Shown: positions 32,116 through 43,830, numbered from the stretch's first letter. The stretch is 64,000 bases of DNA from Proteles cristata cristata (GCA_017311185.1 JAESUZ010002694.1:1798001-1862000); one strand, 5' to 3'. The notes: generated by a model from the letters alone, not told the origin. Translations and numbers: made by a program.

Positions 32116-33152
32116 CATTTAAATTTTTGCCTTTCAATTATTTCTTGTATTAGGTTTTGGTACTGTCCGAATTCAACATTTTTCAACAGAAAAAAGGTTC
32201 TAACAATTTCTCATTTTTGTTCAACTGAAACACATAAAATTGCTTCTAAATTCACAAACGTAATTATACATAGGACTAAACAAAGCTAATTAAAAGAATT
32301 TTTTAGCAGAACACAGACTGCCAAAATAGCAAATTCCCCCTGCATTTGCTAATTTATCTATTGAATGGTTTCTATGGTTTCTCTACAGTGTTATTCATTC
32401 ATTTTGAAAGTATTTTTAGCTTGTATTTGGCATAAATAGAATTAAGAAGTAACATAAAATTTACTTCTACCATATTTGCTTGTTATTAAGCCATTTTCTT
32501 GTTGTTTCAAACCTACTCTTTTCTGTTCTGCTTTGTATTAGTAGGGCTGGGACGATGCAACCCATACATATTTCCACTTTGCCAGTGGCCTCCCTCTTGA
32601 CAATAGAGAATTCCTTGACAATAGAGAATTTTAAAGGAATACTGGTGGCTGAAGAAGGAAAAAGGGATGCGTTCTTTCCTGTTTTGTTTCCTGCCACTGT
32701 CAACACCACTCCAGCACTGGTTTTTTTTGCCCTGAAAGTGACAATAGTAGCACTTAGTTCAATTTTCTACTAGCTTCTTCTTTAGTTTCTTTTTTCCCTC
32801 AGACTCCTACAGCCACTCTCATTTTGCCTTCTCAGAGAGACCAGCACCAGCTGGCTGGCATCCTCTTCCTAGATACCGGAGTCCTAGGTTCTCGGGGCCT
32901 CTTCTCCATGATTGTGAATTATTTGCTCCAGCTAGACAGCCTGCTCTCAAAATACTAGATTTTTGAGTACTCCCACTTTCTTCTCTTTATTAGGCCAGCC
33001 CCACATGCAGTAGCTTCCTAGTGCAGTTGCTACCTCTATGATACTTCAGTGTTCCCTTTTCTCTCTTTTTGATCCTCTAGTAACTGTTAAATCAATTCCT
33101 TCTGTTAAATTTTCTGGTTAAAATAGTTGGTATAACTTCTACTTTCTTCACT
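32116..33152. other. unannotated DNA
   Basis: No gene or interspersed repeat recognised. Contains the small 18-bp tandem duplication at 32596-32630. A 97-codon plus frame (32480-32773) and an 80-codon minus frame have no motif. Confidence 0.4.
32596..32630 (+). repeat. 18-bp tandem duplication
   Basis: The unit cttgacaatagagaattc occurs twice back to back (second copy ends in t at 32631). Identical copies imply a recent or conserved slip event. Confidence 0.85.
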
Positions 33153-33167
33153 GATAGACTATTTCTT

Positions 33168-33538
33168 TTTTTTTCTTTTATAGTTTGTTGTCAAGTTGGT
33201 TTCCATATAACACCCGGTGCTCATCCCAGCCAGTGCCCTCCTTCATGCCCATCACCTCTTTTCCCCTCTCCCTCCCCCATCAACCCTCTGTTTGTTCTCA
33301 CTATTTAAGAATCTCTTATGGTTTGCCTCCCTTCCCCTCCCACATAGCCCTCTGTTAAGTTTCTTCTGTTCCACATATGAGTGAAAACATATGGTACCTG
33401 TCCTCTGCCTGACTTATTTCACTCAGCATAACGCCCTCAAGGTCCATCCATGTTGCTACACATGGCCAGATGTCATTCTTTCTCATTGCCATGTAGTATT
33501 CCATGGTATAGGTAAACCACATCTTCTTGATTCATTCA
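33168..33538 (-). mobile_element. 5'-truncated carnivore L1 3' end, antisense, with target duplication
   Basis: The plus strand is the complement of the young carnivore L1 3' end: 'tgtcaagttggtttccatat', 'cggtgctcatcccagccagt', 'gagtgaaaacatatggtacc', 'gacttatttcactcagcata' and 'gccatgtagtattccatgg'. An exact 15-bp duplication gatagactatttctt lies at 33153-33167 and 33539-33553. Same family as the plus-strand copy at 18893. Confidence 0.95.
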
Positions 33539-33561
33539 GATAGACTATTTCTTAATTTGTG

Positions 33562-33960
33562 CTTTTTCTTCGCAAATAACAGAAACTTACTTGAACTAGT
33601 TTAAGAAGAAATATACTTTATCATAGAATATAAGTTGCTTCTGGAATCCCGAGACTGGAAGTTCAATCAGTCCTGGTAAGCTTTAGAAAAGAGCCTTAGA
33701 ACTAGGATTACTCCATTTTGTTTTTCTGGTAACTCTACAGTCTGTCTCTCTCTATTCTTTCCTCACCTTCTTTCTGTCTCTAGTAGGCTAGTTTTCTCTA
33801 CCTGTCTCTTACAACATCCCGTATCTCTGGGTTTATTTGTTTTCAGTTCAGGTATCGCTCACTAGTCAATCTGAATTCCAGTTCCAGATAACGGGAGAGA
33901 GAGACCTTGAGTGGCTTTGTTTGTACAAATGTCCACATCTGGTCCCAGTGGCATTAGCCA
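33562..33960 (+). repeat. ancient interspersed repeat, family unresolved (same family as 17251-17770)
   Basis: 'gcaaataacagaaacttact', 'tgaactagtttaagaagaaa' and 'ctggaatcccgagactggaa' match the opening layout of the 17251 repeat. The right part is CT-rich and diffuse. Confidence 0.4.
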
Positions 33961-33980
33961 TTAAAAATACAGCTGTGGTG

Positions 33981-34160
33981 GTGGGGGGCGTAGCTCCTGG
34001 GGACCCAGTCCGTTGAGCTCAGACTATAAATTTCGGCTCAGGTTATGATCTCATGGTTCATGGAATCAAGCCGCGCATCAAGTTCTGCATTGACGACAAG
34101 GAGCCTACTTACTTGGGAGTTTCTGTCTCTCTTAAAATAAACAAATAAATAAGCTTAAAA
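33981..34160 (+). mobile_element. CAN SINE, strongly diverged
   Basis: The head is damaged (gcgtagctcctggggaccca), but 'tttcggctcaggttatgatc', 'tcatggttcatggaatcaag' and 'aaggagcctacttacttggg' are clear. The CT-rich part is short and the tail is aaataaacaaataaataa. Confidence 0.85.
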
Positions 34161-34389
34161 ACTTAAGAGCTGTCAGGCTCTACCACTGGAGTGAAGAAGG
34201 ACATTTGTCAGAGATAGAGACGGTGCTGACTGTATGGCTCAACAGGTTTTTATAAATTTCCCAATTTTCTTTCATTAAAAAGGATCACACAAACACACAC
34301 ACACACAAAAGGTTCACAGCTTGAAGAGATTTTTGGGGGTGATATATTTGAAGCATATGTAAAACAAGTATTAGATTTTTTTTAGAACT
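34161..34389. other. unannotated DNA with short (AC)n
   Basis: A short CA run at about 34287-34306. Nothing else recognised. Confidence 0.4.
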
Positions 34390-34890
34390 TTGTTAAATAC
34401 ATGATCATTGGACAAAAATTGTAAATATAGATGAATAAAATATAATAGTAAAATAGAAATAATAGAATAATAAAAAATGCTGATATCACACAAGTTCCCT
34501 GGTATATATCCCAGAAACTATAACTATATTTATATATGCATATACTTTTTTTGTTCTTTACAAAAATGGGCTTTCTGATTAAAGATAATTTTGAATGACT
34601 GTATGTGTCAATTTGTGAAACACAATTACTTAACCCAGATTATTGGACATTTATTAAGTTGCTCTTAATAATACAACTGTGACTTTGCAGACACCATTAA
34701 ATATTTTCTCCAAGCAACTTATTAGAAGAGGCCTTTCTAAGTTGACAAACACATATTTCAGGATGTTTGGTATATAGTTTTCAATTGCCAGGAAATATGC
34801 ATACATGTCACCCAGTTTCTGGAAGGCTATGTCAATTAACATTGCTTCTATCAATATGAGGGATTGCCTGTTTTTCTTTTTGTACCCTTA
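34390..34890 (-). mobile_element. antisense L1 3' end, middle-aged
   Basis: 'tatatgcatatacttttttt', 'ttctttacaaaaatgggctt', 'attattggacatttattaag' and 'tgcatacatgtcacccagtt' follow the complement of an L1 3' UTR of L1M/L1PB age (..acaaaaatgggatcatac..tgatggacatttaggttg..). Confidence 0.6.
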
Positions 34891-35113
34891 ACACAGTTGT
34901 TGTTATCAATTTATAAAATAGGACCATTTGGGAGGTAAAAAAACAAATGAAGCAAAATCTTATTATCACATTGTTGTTTTAATGTACATTTTATTTTTAA
35001 ACATATAGTCAAAGATTTTAAACATTTCTGGCTCAGTTTTTTCCTTTGTGAGTTGCTTTCTTTCTATAGAGGCATTCTTTATTTCAGTAATTTGTAACTG
35101 CTGAGAAGAGTTT
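34891..35113. other. unannotated AT-rich DNA
   Basis: No repeat or gene was recognised in this interval. Confidence 0.4.
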
Positions 35114-35131
35114 ATTAAATTTCCATTTTAG

Positions 35132-35261
35132 CGGGCTCTGTGCTGACTGCCAGCTCAGAGCCTGGAGCCTCTTTCGGTCTGTGACTCCCTCTCTCTCTGA
35201 CCCTCCCCTGCTCACACTGTCTCTCTCTCTCCTAGAAATAAATAAAACATAAAAAAAATTA
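35132..35261 (+). mobile_element. CAN SINE (SINEC_Fc), type 1, 5'-truncated
   Basis: It begins inside the body (cgggctctgtgctgactgcc), so the tRNA head with both Pol III boxes is missing. The CT-rich part and tail are near-consensus. An exact 18-bp target duplication attaaatttccattttag at 35114-35131 and 35262-35279 shows that it was inserted already truncated, as expected from incomplete reverse transcription. Confidence 0.97.
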
Positions 35262-35279
35262 ATTAAATTTCCATTTTAG

Positions 35280-36499
35280 GTGGTAGTGTTTGATCCTTGA
35301 ACTCATCAACTTTTTAAGTTCATATAAGATTTATTTTGTAAGTTTCATCAAGGTGTACACTATTTTCTCTGCCTCCTCATCTTATTCTCTTATTTAAAAA
35401 AATTCTGTTGGGGTGAAATAACTATTCATTAACCTATAAGGAATTGTGTATTAACCTGCTCTAACCTGGTCAAAAGCTAAAATACAGTTCTCTTAATAAA
35501 TAGCACTCAAAAATAATAGATCTATGAACAGAAGGATTGAATTAGTTCTAAAGAGCATCTACTTAAGATTCAATCAACTATGTATATCAACTAATTTGAT
35601 TACAAAACGTGTTAATGATAATGACTTAAAATATTACTTATTCTAAGTATCACATTTGAATTTTAATGAGAGGTTTATGAAGTCTAAATGTTTTAATTTA
35701 AAAGAATGAAAAGTTCATGTGAGTAGGAATATTTTGGATGTTTATGAATTCACAGCTTAAATGTCATCAGCAGTCACTCACCAACCTCACCTGGAAATGA
35801 CGATTTAGTAAGAAATTGCCTAAACTTTAAATATAAAAGAGGTTTTTAAAAAGGTGAAAATGAACCTGAGTAAAAGCTAAGTAAAATCCTACCGATCACG
35901 AAATATAAAAAAAGTAAGCTTATAAGAATTCAGAATGCAGTGGACACATCTTAAGCTCTTGCAATTAATGGAAGATTATTGCAAAGCTATAAGTCAAATA
36001 GTCTGTAGTCAATGGATTCTGATATTTAGCTTCTCATTGCATGATCTTGCGTACTTTAAAGCTCTTTGCCCACTTCCCAAGTACATATGGAAGATATGAT
36101 AGGAGCAATAAAAAAAATTTAAAAACACTTCAGACTTTTTAGGGAAAAAAATCAGCCTGAATATATTATATCTTTCAATTCTATCTTGTGGGAAAAAAAA
36201 CAGAAGAATTGCATATACTAATGTTTAGTATATGGAACATATCCTGATACTACTTGAAGAGCCCTGGGCCTGCGGTATCAAAAGTTCTGATTTATTTCTT
36301 ATTGGGATTAAAGTAATCCAAGGAAACAACTTCAAAACTTAATGAGAATGAGAAGTCTGGGAAGCCCTGACTGTAGTCTTGGTTCAATGTTGACAGGTAG
36401 CGAACAAGGGAACACAGGATCAAAGTACATTTCTCAATTAGGGAAGAATCTATGTTCATGTGTGACATCAGCAATATAGCTGAATAAGGTGTCCCCTTG
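35280..36499. other. unannotated AT-rich DNA
   Basis: No repeat or gene was recognised in this interval. Confidence 0.45.
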
Positions 36500-37200
36500 T
36501 TGCATCCTGCATTCACAACAGTTTGGCATCAATCCATAGACTATCTGCATTTGCGGGAACTGAGGGATCCAGCACAATATACCCAAAAAACCTGAAGAGT
36601 CTTGCCCATCCGTATGTTGAGTAATAGGTACATTGGTCCTGTCTGTGGACTCTGCAGTGGCCTGTGAGCTGGCTCCAGGTTCTTGGCTTTGGTCCGTTGT
36701 AGAAAATCACCCACAGATGTGAGAACTTATATGGAAGTCCAGGTTTTCAGTGAAGTAGCTCTAGCCCACCACTAAAGGAAAAAAAAGGACAAATTTGGAT
36801 GCATTAGAGTCAGAGAAAGAGTTTGACTTCATCTGCGTCACCCTTCGCTCACAAGGGGCATGGCTCGGTGCCAAGTGAGACCTTCGTGGCCTGTGATCTA
36901 TCCCATGGGGGACGGTGATTGCATGTGGCTGAGAACCAAGCTTCTCCAGCCTGCGGGGTGTTGTCCCAGAGATCCATTTCCTTCTCACCATATATGAAGC
37001 ACTGAATCATGAGTTGCATGAGGAGACAGAGGAAGAAGGCTGAGGGAGTGGAAGACAGGACTCTCTGAGGACATTAAAGGAATGTGGATCCCACTAAGTG
37101 GATCACAGATTCCCATCAAGAACTCCACCCATGGGACACTGGGCTCACCTCACCCATGAACCCACAACTGGTCTATGAGCACCCTCATCACTTATTACAG
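36500..37200. other. unexplained GC-richer segment with retained CpGs
   Basis: Clearly less AT-rich than its flanks, with scattered CpGs (e.g. 'catccgtatgttgag', 'gtcacccttcgctcac'). The minus strand has frames of 76 and 65 codons (36761-36991, 36513-36710) and an adjoining third frame, none with a recognised motif. It could be an old LTR or retroelement interior, a degraded processed copy of a gene, or constrained noncoding DNA. I do not assign it. Confidence 0.4.
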
Positions 37201-38061
37201 AAAGTGAGCATGACATTTTACTTAGTGTTTGCACTGCTTAAAGCAAAATGTATTTATTGAACACTTAGTTCATGGTGTGATGTTCCTCGGTTGACATTAA
37301 TTTTAATAAACAGAAGTCAGAAATTATTGTTAGTTCCTAAATTTCTAATTTGACTACAATGGACTCATTGGGCACTAATGCTTAATGAACACTTGTAATA
37401 GGTAAACCATGTGCTAGGTTTTGTGAAAATCTGAATGTGTGTAAATAAGATCGTCTGCCTTCAAGTTGTTACTTCAAATAGGATACTAAAACCAAGATTA
37501 GGATAAACCAAAATCATGTTATAACCTCCAGGTTCAAAATAAATATTCTGATATCCTAATGTGGAAACAGACTCCAAATTATTCTGACTTAATCAACTAA
37601 ATTTTTCCCTAACCTTTGATTTTAGCCTCAAAATGTAGTAGGAAGTATAGATGTAAGAAACTCTTTTCTTATATCTCCTTTGGACATCAGTGATTCTCTC
37701 TCCATGCTTTACTGGCCTAAAGATGGATTAAAAGACTTTCTCTAAAGTGCTTTGATTTGGGCTAACCTCATTGATCGTTTCCTTCCAGACATTACTTTGT
37801 GAAATTAGATTGGGACACACTTTTCCCTGAAGAGCTCTACATCCACAAATGTTTCCGAATACATGAAATCATTCAGGGTATGAAGGGTCATCATGTGGAG
37901 GAGAGTGTGTCCAACTATTCCCTACTGCCACGAATGACACAATAAGAGAATATGAGTTTAAATTGAAAGAGAGGAAGGGATTTGGCTTACTTATGGGGAA
38001 GGTGTTATTATTTAAACCCTTCTGTCTCAGAGTAGCATGAATCTTCTCTAGTTAATAATAA
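37201..38061. other. unannotated DNA with weak repeat scrap
   Basis: At 37870-37960, 'gggtatgaagggtcatcatg' and 'tggaggagagtgtgtccaac' recall an old dispersed repeat (..tgaagggctgtcatgtggaagag..). The family is not resolved. Confidence 0.35.
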
Positions 38062-38215
38062 GAGCCAAGAGTTAGAGCTACTTGGGACTTGCTATGTGTG
38101 GGGCACTATCCTAAGTCCTTTACCTATGGTAACTCATTGACTCTGCAACTGTCTTGTGAAGCAGATATTGTTATTACCCCTTCTTTACAGATAGAGAGGG
38201 TTAGGATTACAAATG
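38062..38215 (-). repeat. MIR, reverse orientation
   Basis: 'acttgctatgtgtggggcac', 'tatcctaagtcctttaccta', 'tggtaactcattgactctgc' and 'ttgttattaccccttcttta' with cagat follow the MIR complement order closely. One of the best-preserved MIR pieces here. Confidence 0.7.
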
Positions 38216-38426
38216 TAGGGGGGAAAAAAGACAGGGATAGAGAGAGAGAGAGAAGGTCCATGCTTTCAACCACTCCGTTATATGGCCCCCTCTCCTGTCT
38301 TAGTTCTTAACCTGCCCCAGGTTCTGTTGTGCTAAGCCTTTGTGTTCTTTCCTTCAGAGTCCATATTTCCTTTCTTGCTAGTTAACAGTGCTTCTCCAAA
38401 TCCTATATGCTGAATTATGTAATTTT

Positions 38427-38670
38427 TTGTTTTTTTTTAAAGAAGAGTTAGATTTTTTAAAAAATGTTTTATTTATTTCTGAGAGAAAGAGAGAGAGAAA
38501 CGTGAGCAAGGGAGGGTCAGAGAGAGAGGGAGACACAGAGTCTAAAGCAGGCTCCAGGCTCTGAGCTAGCTGTCAGCACAGAGCCCGACGCGGGGCTGGA
38601 ACCCATGAACGCGAGATCATGACCTGAGCTGAAGTCAGACGCTTAACCGACTGAGCCATCCAGGCGCCCC
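38427..38670 (-). mobile_element. CAN SINE (SINEC_Fc), type 2/intermediate
   Basis: Reverse copy with 'tgagctagctgtcagcacag' and 'gagcccgacgcggggctgga'. A duplication with two differences, tgaattatgtaattttt (38411-38427) / tgaattacgtagtttta (38671-38687), flanks it. The T-rich tail is long and interrupted (aaagaagagttaga). Confidence 0.94.
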
Positions 38671-38687
38671 TGAATTACGTAGTTTTA

Positions 38688-39619
38688 ATTAAATCTCCCA
38701 TAATATTTTAAAAGTATTACCCATTTACTCTTTTTGAGGGAGGTACATATAGAGGAAAATTGGCCTCTACTGTTTCTGGATAAAGTAGTTTATAAGTTTC
38801 ACATTGCAAATCCAGCAGCAGAATTTCTCAAAGATGTTTTACATATCTTTCTAAACTTATTCATAAATACTTGTTAAATAGAAGTAATCAATTAAAAAGT
38901 ATTTCAAAGAAAGCTTAGTAATGAAATTATCTAGCTTCCAATGTAAGAAGATAAATGATTAAGTTGTCTATTAAAGAATGGTTTGTTCATGTTTAGCAAA
39001 GATGTTTTTCTAAAATCTCACACTTCATGATACTGAAGGCTTGGACAAGCTTAGTTAATTGAACTTAATTTGTCATTAGTTAAAGATTATGGTGTGTTCC
39101 CTCTCAATGTGGATCCTCATTTTCCTGCTATCATTTGGTTGTGCTTTGCATTATTTTCCCAGCTACCATCTGCCACTGAGCTATGATCTAATCAAGTTTC
39201 CAAACCCAGCTGGGTGGAGTCTTCTAATAGCCTCCATTCTAACAGCGTGTAACAGTGTGGAAGTGATAATGGTGGTGAATTACAGGCATTTTGCACAGAA
39301 TAATTCCTGATACAGCTTTTTTTTCTTATTTTCATGTGATATGTAACTTCTATAACTACCTTTGTCTCTAATGAGTTCTCTTCTTGTTTCGTGATTATCT
39401 TGGTCTGATTCTCAGACATTTAGACTTCAAAGACTCTTAGTGCAAGATAATGTGACCTGGTAAAACCCTGAATAGCCTTAAGTGGCTCAGTCTGGAAAAA
39501 GCAGAGCAGACTGAGAAAACATCAATTTCTGGCTTTTCTCTATACAGAATTTCTCAAAGCGTGATCCTCTACCACTTTTATCAGAAACATAGAAGGTCCT
39601 TTTTAAAGATGGGAGCATG
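38688..39619. other. unannotated DNA
   Basis: No gene or interspersed repeat recognised. Frames at 39089-39310 (+) and 39192-39419 (-) overlap and lack motifs. Confidence 0.4.
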
Positions 39620-39744
39620 TGCAGCACCTGGGTGGTTCATTCAGTTGCGCATCCAACTCTTGATTTCAGCTCAGGTCATGATCCCAAGGTCATGGGATTG
39701 AGCCCCACATCTGGTTCTATACTGAGTGTGGAACCTACTTGGGA

Positions 39745-39775
<31 letters not shown>

Positions 39776-39830
39776 TCCTTTGCCCTTTTTCCTTGCTGGT
39801 ACTTCCTCTCTGTCTCCCAAAACAAAAAAG
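39620..39830 (+). mobile_element. CAN SINE, older copy with CT expansion
   Basis: 'gcacctgggtggttcattca', 'ctcttgatttcagctcaggt' and 'ctatactgagtgtggaacct' mark the older form. A CT run (39748-39770) has expanded in the pyrimidine part. Confidence 0.9.
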
Positions 39831-40764
39831 TGAGAGCACTATCTCCCTCTAAATTTATTTAATCAAAATACCTAGGCACTGTGAATTGAAACCTACATTT
39901 TAAATAAGCATTACAGGTTAATCTTACATATATTTGAGAACCAATATTTTACTATTTAGACAGTACTTACCTACAGAAGCAATGATGCCAGAGACGAATT
40001 GTGGACAAGGGTGGCCTTCAGACCCTTTACAAGGAAATGAGCCTCTGTTTTAAGCTACTATGGTTTATAGTAGGTGCACAACATGAAATAGTTATAGGGA
40101 TCCAACTATAGGTACCTTGCATGAAATAAACTTGCGCATAAAGTATAGACATAGAATATACCATCTCATGGATATAAGGTTTGCCATCTGCTACTGAGAT
40201 GGTTTAGTGCAATACTCAGCCCAAGTGAGATGTTCTATATTGGATGCTGTCATTACTATGAAGATACCCCAATAGGAGGTGTGTTCCTGGGCCTTAGTCT
40301 GAAAAATCCCAATGAAAATGGACCCTTGCTGGTTTTTCATGGATTGCAACACAATCCTATCCTTAGAGGTGATACACTTCTGAACTGAAGTATATCTGCT
40401 GAGATGGCTTCCAATGCTTCTTTATTTCCAGGACCAGCCTTTTAATAAAACAATAGCACCTAACCTGGTGAGTCTCTTCTTTGCAACCTCAGAGAGCTTA
40501 GCAAAGAATTAGTATTATGAACCCATTTAGTAGTTGCTATGCAATACAAGCAAAGGAAGAGAGATCATCAGTAATAGAAACAAGGCAATTTTCATTTTAT
40601 TAAAAACACCCAAGCTCCCAATGACTAGCTATATTTATGACTGCTAGCTCCTGATAGTAAAAGAAAAAAACCACAAAACTGGTAACCTAATATATACAGA
40701 AAAACTATCATTCCATGGGAACAGCATTGGTGTAGGAGTCTGAAGGGCACTCCTCCTCTCCTAT
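39831..40764. other. unannotated DNA
   Basis: No repeat or gene was recognised in this interval. Confidence 0.45.
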
Positions 40765-40780
40765 TCCCTTGGAATCCTTT

Positions 40781-40992
40781 TTTTTTTAATTTTTAAAAAT
40801 TTTTATTTATTTTTTGAGAGACAAAGATAGAGCACGGGAAAGGGCAGAGAGAGGGAGACATAGAATCCGAAGCAGGCTTCAGGCTCCGAGCTGTCAGCAC
40901 AGAGCCCGATGCAGGGCTCGAACCCATGAACTGCAAGATCATGTCCTGAGCCAAAGTCAGATGCTTAACCGACTGAGCCACCCAGGCACCCC
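40781..40992 (-). mobile_element. CAN SINE (SINEC_Fc), type 2
   Basis: Reverse copy with 'ccgagctgtcagcacagagc' and 'actgagccacccaggcaccc'. An imperfect duplication tcccttggaatccttt (40765-40780) / tccctttgaattctt (40993-41007) flanks it. Confidence 0.94.
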
Positions 40993-41007
40993 TCCCTTTG
41001 AATTCTT

Positions 41008-42554
41008 AAACAACATGGGGAAAATAAAGTAATAAACAAATAAGCTCAAACTGTGTTAAGACTATATTGTTTTTAGAATGAAAATAGGAGTAACGGAGTA
41101 GGGGGAAAATATTCAAGATAAGCTTCATATCAATGGGAAACATCTACGACTTTGTTTAATCTTATAGCCTTCAATGGGCAAGAGAAAAGAGCACTTCCTA
41201 AATCTTTCTATATCTTCCAACTCTAAGATTGTATGATATATACGATTTTCATATTTGTATTTGGTACTTATATGTATAGGCTTTTAAAGATTCCATTAAT
41301 GTGCATGTTCCCTGCTACTGAACTAGAATTTGGAATATTATGTTTCATGATTGTTGTTATTGAATACAGAACATAATTTAGCACCTAAGTCATGATAAAA
41401 TTTATTGTTAAATATTCACCAATATAAAATGCATGACTATAATGAAGTGCAGTTCTGTGTATTTGGGATACAATTAAAATGAAAGTTTATAAGACTGACA
41501 AGCCAAATCGAGGTGAAACAATGCATAATTTGCTATGATCTTCAGCTTTGTATTCCTCCTTTATTTACCACTAATGAGCACTCACCGTTTTAAAAGTCTA
41601 TTATTTCCCATCGATCATTTCTTCCCAGGTCCTGTGAGGTGGACTTCTGGGAAACCATCACTGATTTTGGCACTTAAACTTTTTTTCACTTTCCCCCATC
41701 TTCCAATATCATAATCACAAATTAGTTGTTCTCCAAGGACATACCTGTTCTTCAGCCATCCACCTGCCTCAGCCTTGAACCCATGCTTTCTCTCTCATTG
41801 CTCACCTCCTTCCCATTGCTTCCAGCCCTGCCGTATTCAAACATGGGGAGGTATGTTCTCTCTCCAGTGTGTACTCACCCTGAATGCTTCTACTCCCTCT
41901 CTTTGTTTCATCTTGGTCAAATAGAATATCCCTGCAGCCTTTCTCTAATTGTTTTTTCAAATTTTGTAGCTCTCTATTGTGGTTTCCTCTGTTTCCAATC
42001 TACTGAAATCATTCCAATTAAAAAGTCTCTAATGGCAAAGATTCCTAAAGCAAAGAGTCTATTCGTATCCCTCTTCACTCCATATTTGACTGTACTGTTA
42101 GGCCTGCCCACTTTGACACAACCATATTATTCTTCTTTCTCCATTTTCCCCCTTTATTTGCTCTTGAATTTTCTTCTTTACTTGCTTCTTCTCCATGACC
42201 CTCTTTAATCTGATTATGATCCTTTCTGGAGGCTCCCCACTATTTTCTTGGGATACTAATTGCCTTGAAGAGCTCCTTATATCTTATTTTCACAGACACT
42301 ATACTTCATTGAATCATTCTGAAATTCCTTTTTCTGAAATTTCTATTTATATTCTCCAATAAAATGTCATTTTGTACCCCAGGTTTAGTTAAAAAGGCAG
42401 AATTCTCACTGTCATTGTCTGTGCTTCTCATGCTACCTGATTGTTCCCCAACTGTTCTCTCAGCTCTTTGCCCCCAATACAGCTTTCTTGCTAATTTAAC
42501 TTAACCCACCAATTCCTTTGTGCTGTGTTCCCACATTTCTTGTCTAGGACATAA
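41008..42554. other. unannotated DNA
   Basis: No element recognised. A 160-codon plus frame at 41726-42208 is leucine/serine/proline-rich because the strand is pyrimidine-rich (CTT, TCC, TCT codons). It has no domain signature or splice context and I treat it as chance. Confidence 0.45.
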
Positions 42555-42690
42555 TTAGTTCATGCTTGGACACATTCAATAAAAATGTGTTGAGAGTTGC
42601 TGGGAATTTTTCCAAGCATCACCGATAAAGAGATGAACACTCCATATTCCCTGCTCTCAAGGAGTTCTCAACATAGTGGGAAAAGTAGTA
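42555..42690 (+). repeat. weak old repeat fragment
   Basis: 'attcaataaaaatgtgttga', 'gataaagagatgaacactcc' and 'ctgctctcaaggagttctca' match an ancient dispersed repeat segment (..agatgaa..ccctgccctcaaggagctcaca..). The family is not resolved. Confidence 0.4.
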
Positions 42691-42954
42691 GACTTCTAAT
42701 TAATTGCTTTTTAAGGTATCTGAGCCATTTGCTGTTGTTACTCATGCCTCATGACCTTCACAACCCTGGTGTCCTTTATTCTACTTTTTCCTGATGAGGG
42801 GGTGTTACTGTTACTATGACTTGGGCATCAGACAATTCCCAGTTCATCATGGGCAGCCCAGAAAATATACTAACTCAAGGGCCAATGGTCAAGCACTCAG
42901 TCTCTATTTACCCTCATTGGCAAGCCATAAAACTGTTTTTCAAAAGGGAGATAG
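42691..42954. other. unannotated DNA
   Basis: A weak MIR-complement-like piece at 42745-42798 ('gaccttcacaaccctggtgt', 'cctgatgagg'). Otherwise nothing recognised. Confidence 0.35.
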
Positions 42955-43284
42955 TTATGGGCAGATGATAGCATAGCTTTGCCATAGCATGTTTTTCTGT
43001 GAGGCAGTTCCCCTATAGGGCCTGGCCAAGACTCCATACAGTATCTCTATCTGCCCAGACATTTCAAATATTACTGGATCTGCTGGGTCATAAGATTCAA
43101 ATGGCAGAACAACTGTACAGCCTTCTGGAATGATTATAGAGCTATCTTTTGCTTTGGGTCCATTTAAAACTTCTAGTCTTCTAGGTTTTCCAGTAGATGG
43201 TTTGTAGTAGAACATCCAAATAACGTATGATGCCCCCGAACTGCAAAGAGGCCATTTAGCCTCTTTCTTCATAGCTGGAGATGA
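42955..43284 (-). other. unassigned 105-codon minus-strand frame
   Basis: From the start codon at 43272-43270 the frame reads MKKEAKWPLCSSGASYVIWM and continues open to a stop at 42955. Composition is less repetitive than other frames here (mixed charged and aromatic residues, a TGKPRRLEVLNGPKAKDSS stretch), but I recognise no family, signal peptide or domain. The stop upstream lies four codons before the ATG. It could be an old retroelement interior or a chance frame. Confidence 0.25.
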
Positions 43285-43479
43285 GTTTTAAACCATGGAA
43301 GGGCTAGTTCAACATTTAATTTAGTATGGAATAGAACCATAAGATACAATAAAATGCTGTAATGATAAAATAATACTAAATATAATTTCATCTTTTCTGT
43401 ATTGAGACATCCCTTGGATCTTTGAACAGACTGCTATGTATCCATTAATATCCATTCTCTTCTATAGCAACGGAATTTC
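43285..43479. other. unannotated DNA
   Basis: No repeat or gene was recognised in this interval. Confidence 0.4.
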
Positions 43480-43830
43480 CAGTGGACCATGTAATCAACC
43501 AGCCAACCTCCTTTATATTTAACTGTGGTGAGATGCTTTCGTCCTTACCAGGATATAGCACCAAGGGAAGGAGCTTTCCTTCCTTTGGCTTCTGCCTTCA
43601 TCCTGCCACATGAGACGTAGAACACATGCTTAGGCATCTTTGATCCTGTAGCGGCTTCAGCAATGCAAGAAGAGCAACAAGCGAAATGGGAACCTCTCGG
43701 GCTCCTTGCAATGTGCCTATGTTACAGGAGAAAGAGTTAAATTCTATGTTATCTCAGCCATTTTGACTTGGTTACCAGTAATAGCAGCTGAACCTGCATC
43801 ATAACTGAATGAATCTGGTTTTACATGTGT
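43480..43830 (+). repeat. ancient LTR-like repeat, family unresolved
   Basis: 'cagtggaccatgtaatcaac', 'gccttcatcctgccacatga' and, at the right end, 'taatagcagctgaacctgca' with 'tcataact' follow the layout of an old mammalian repeat ending in ..cagctgaacctaatcctaact. Weak but ordered. Confidence 0.4.

Noticed and set aside
39961..40010. Possible U1 snRNA piece (tacttacct)
   Set aside because: Only nine bases match and the following bases do not continue the U1 sequence; no duplication flanks it.
41726..42208. 160-codon plus-strand frame
   Set aside because: Leu/Ser/Phe/Pro-rich composition is explained by a pyrimidine-rich strand. No recognisable domain, splice site or conserved motif.
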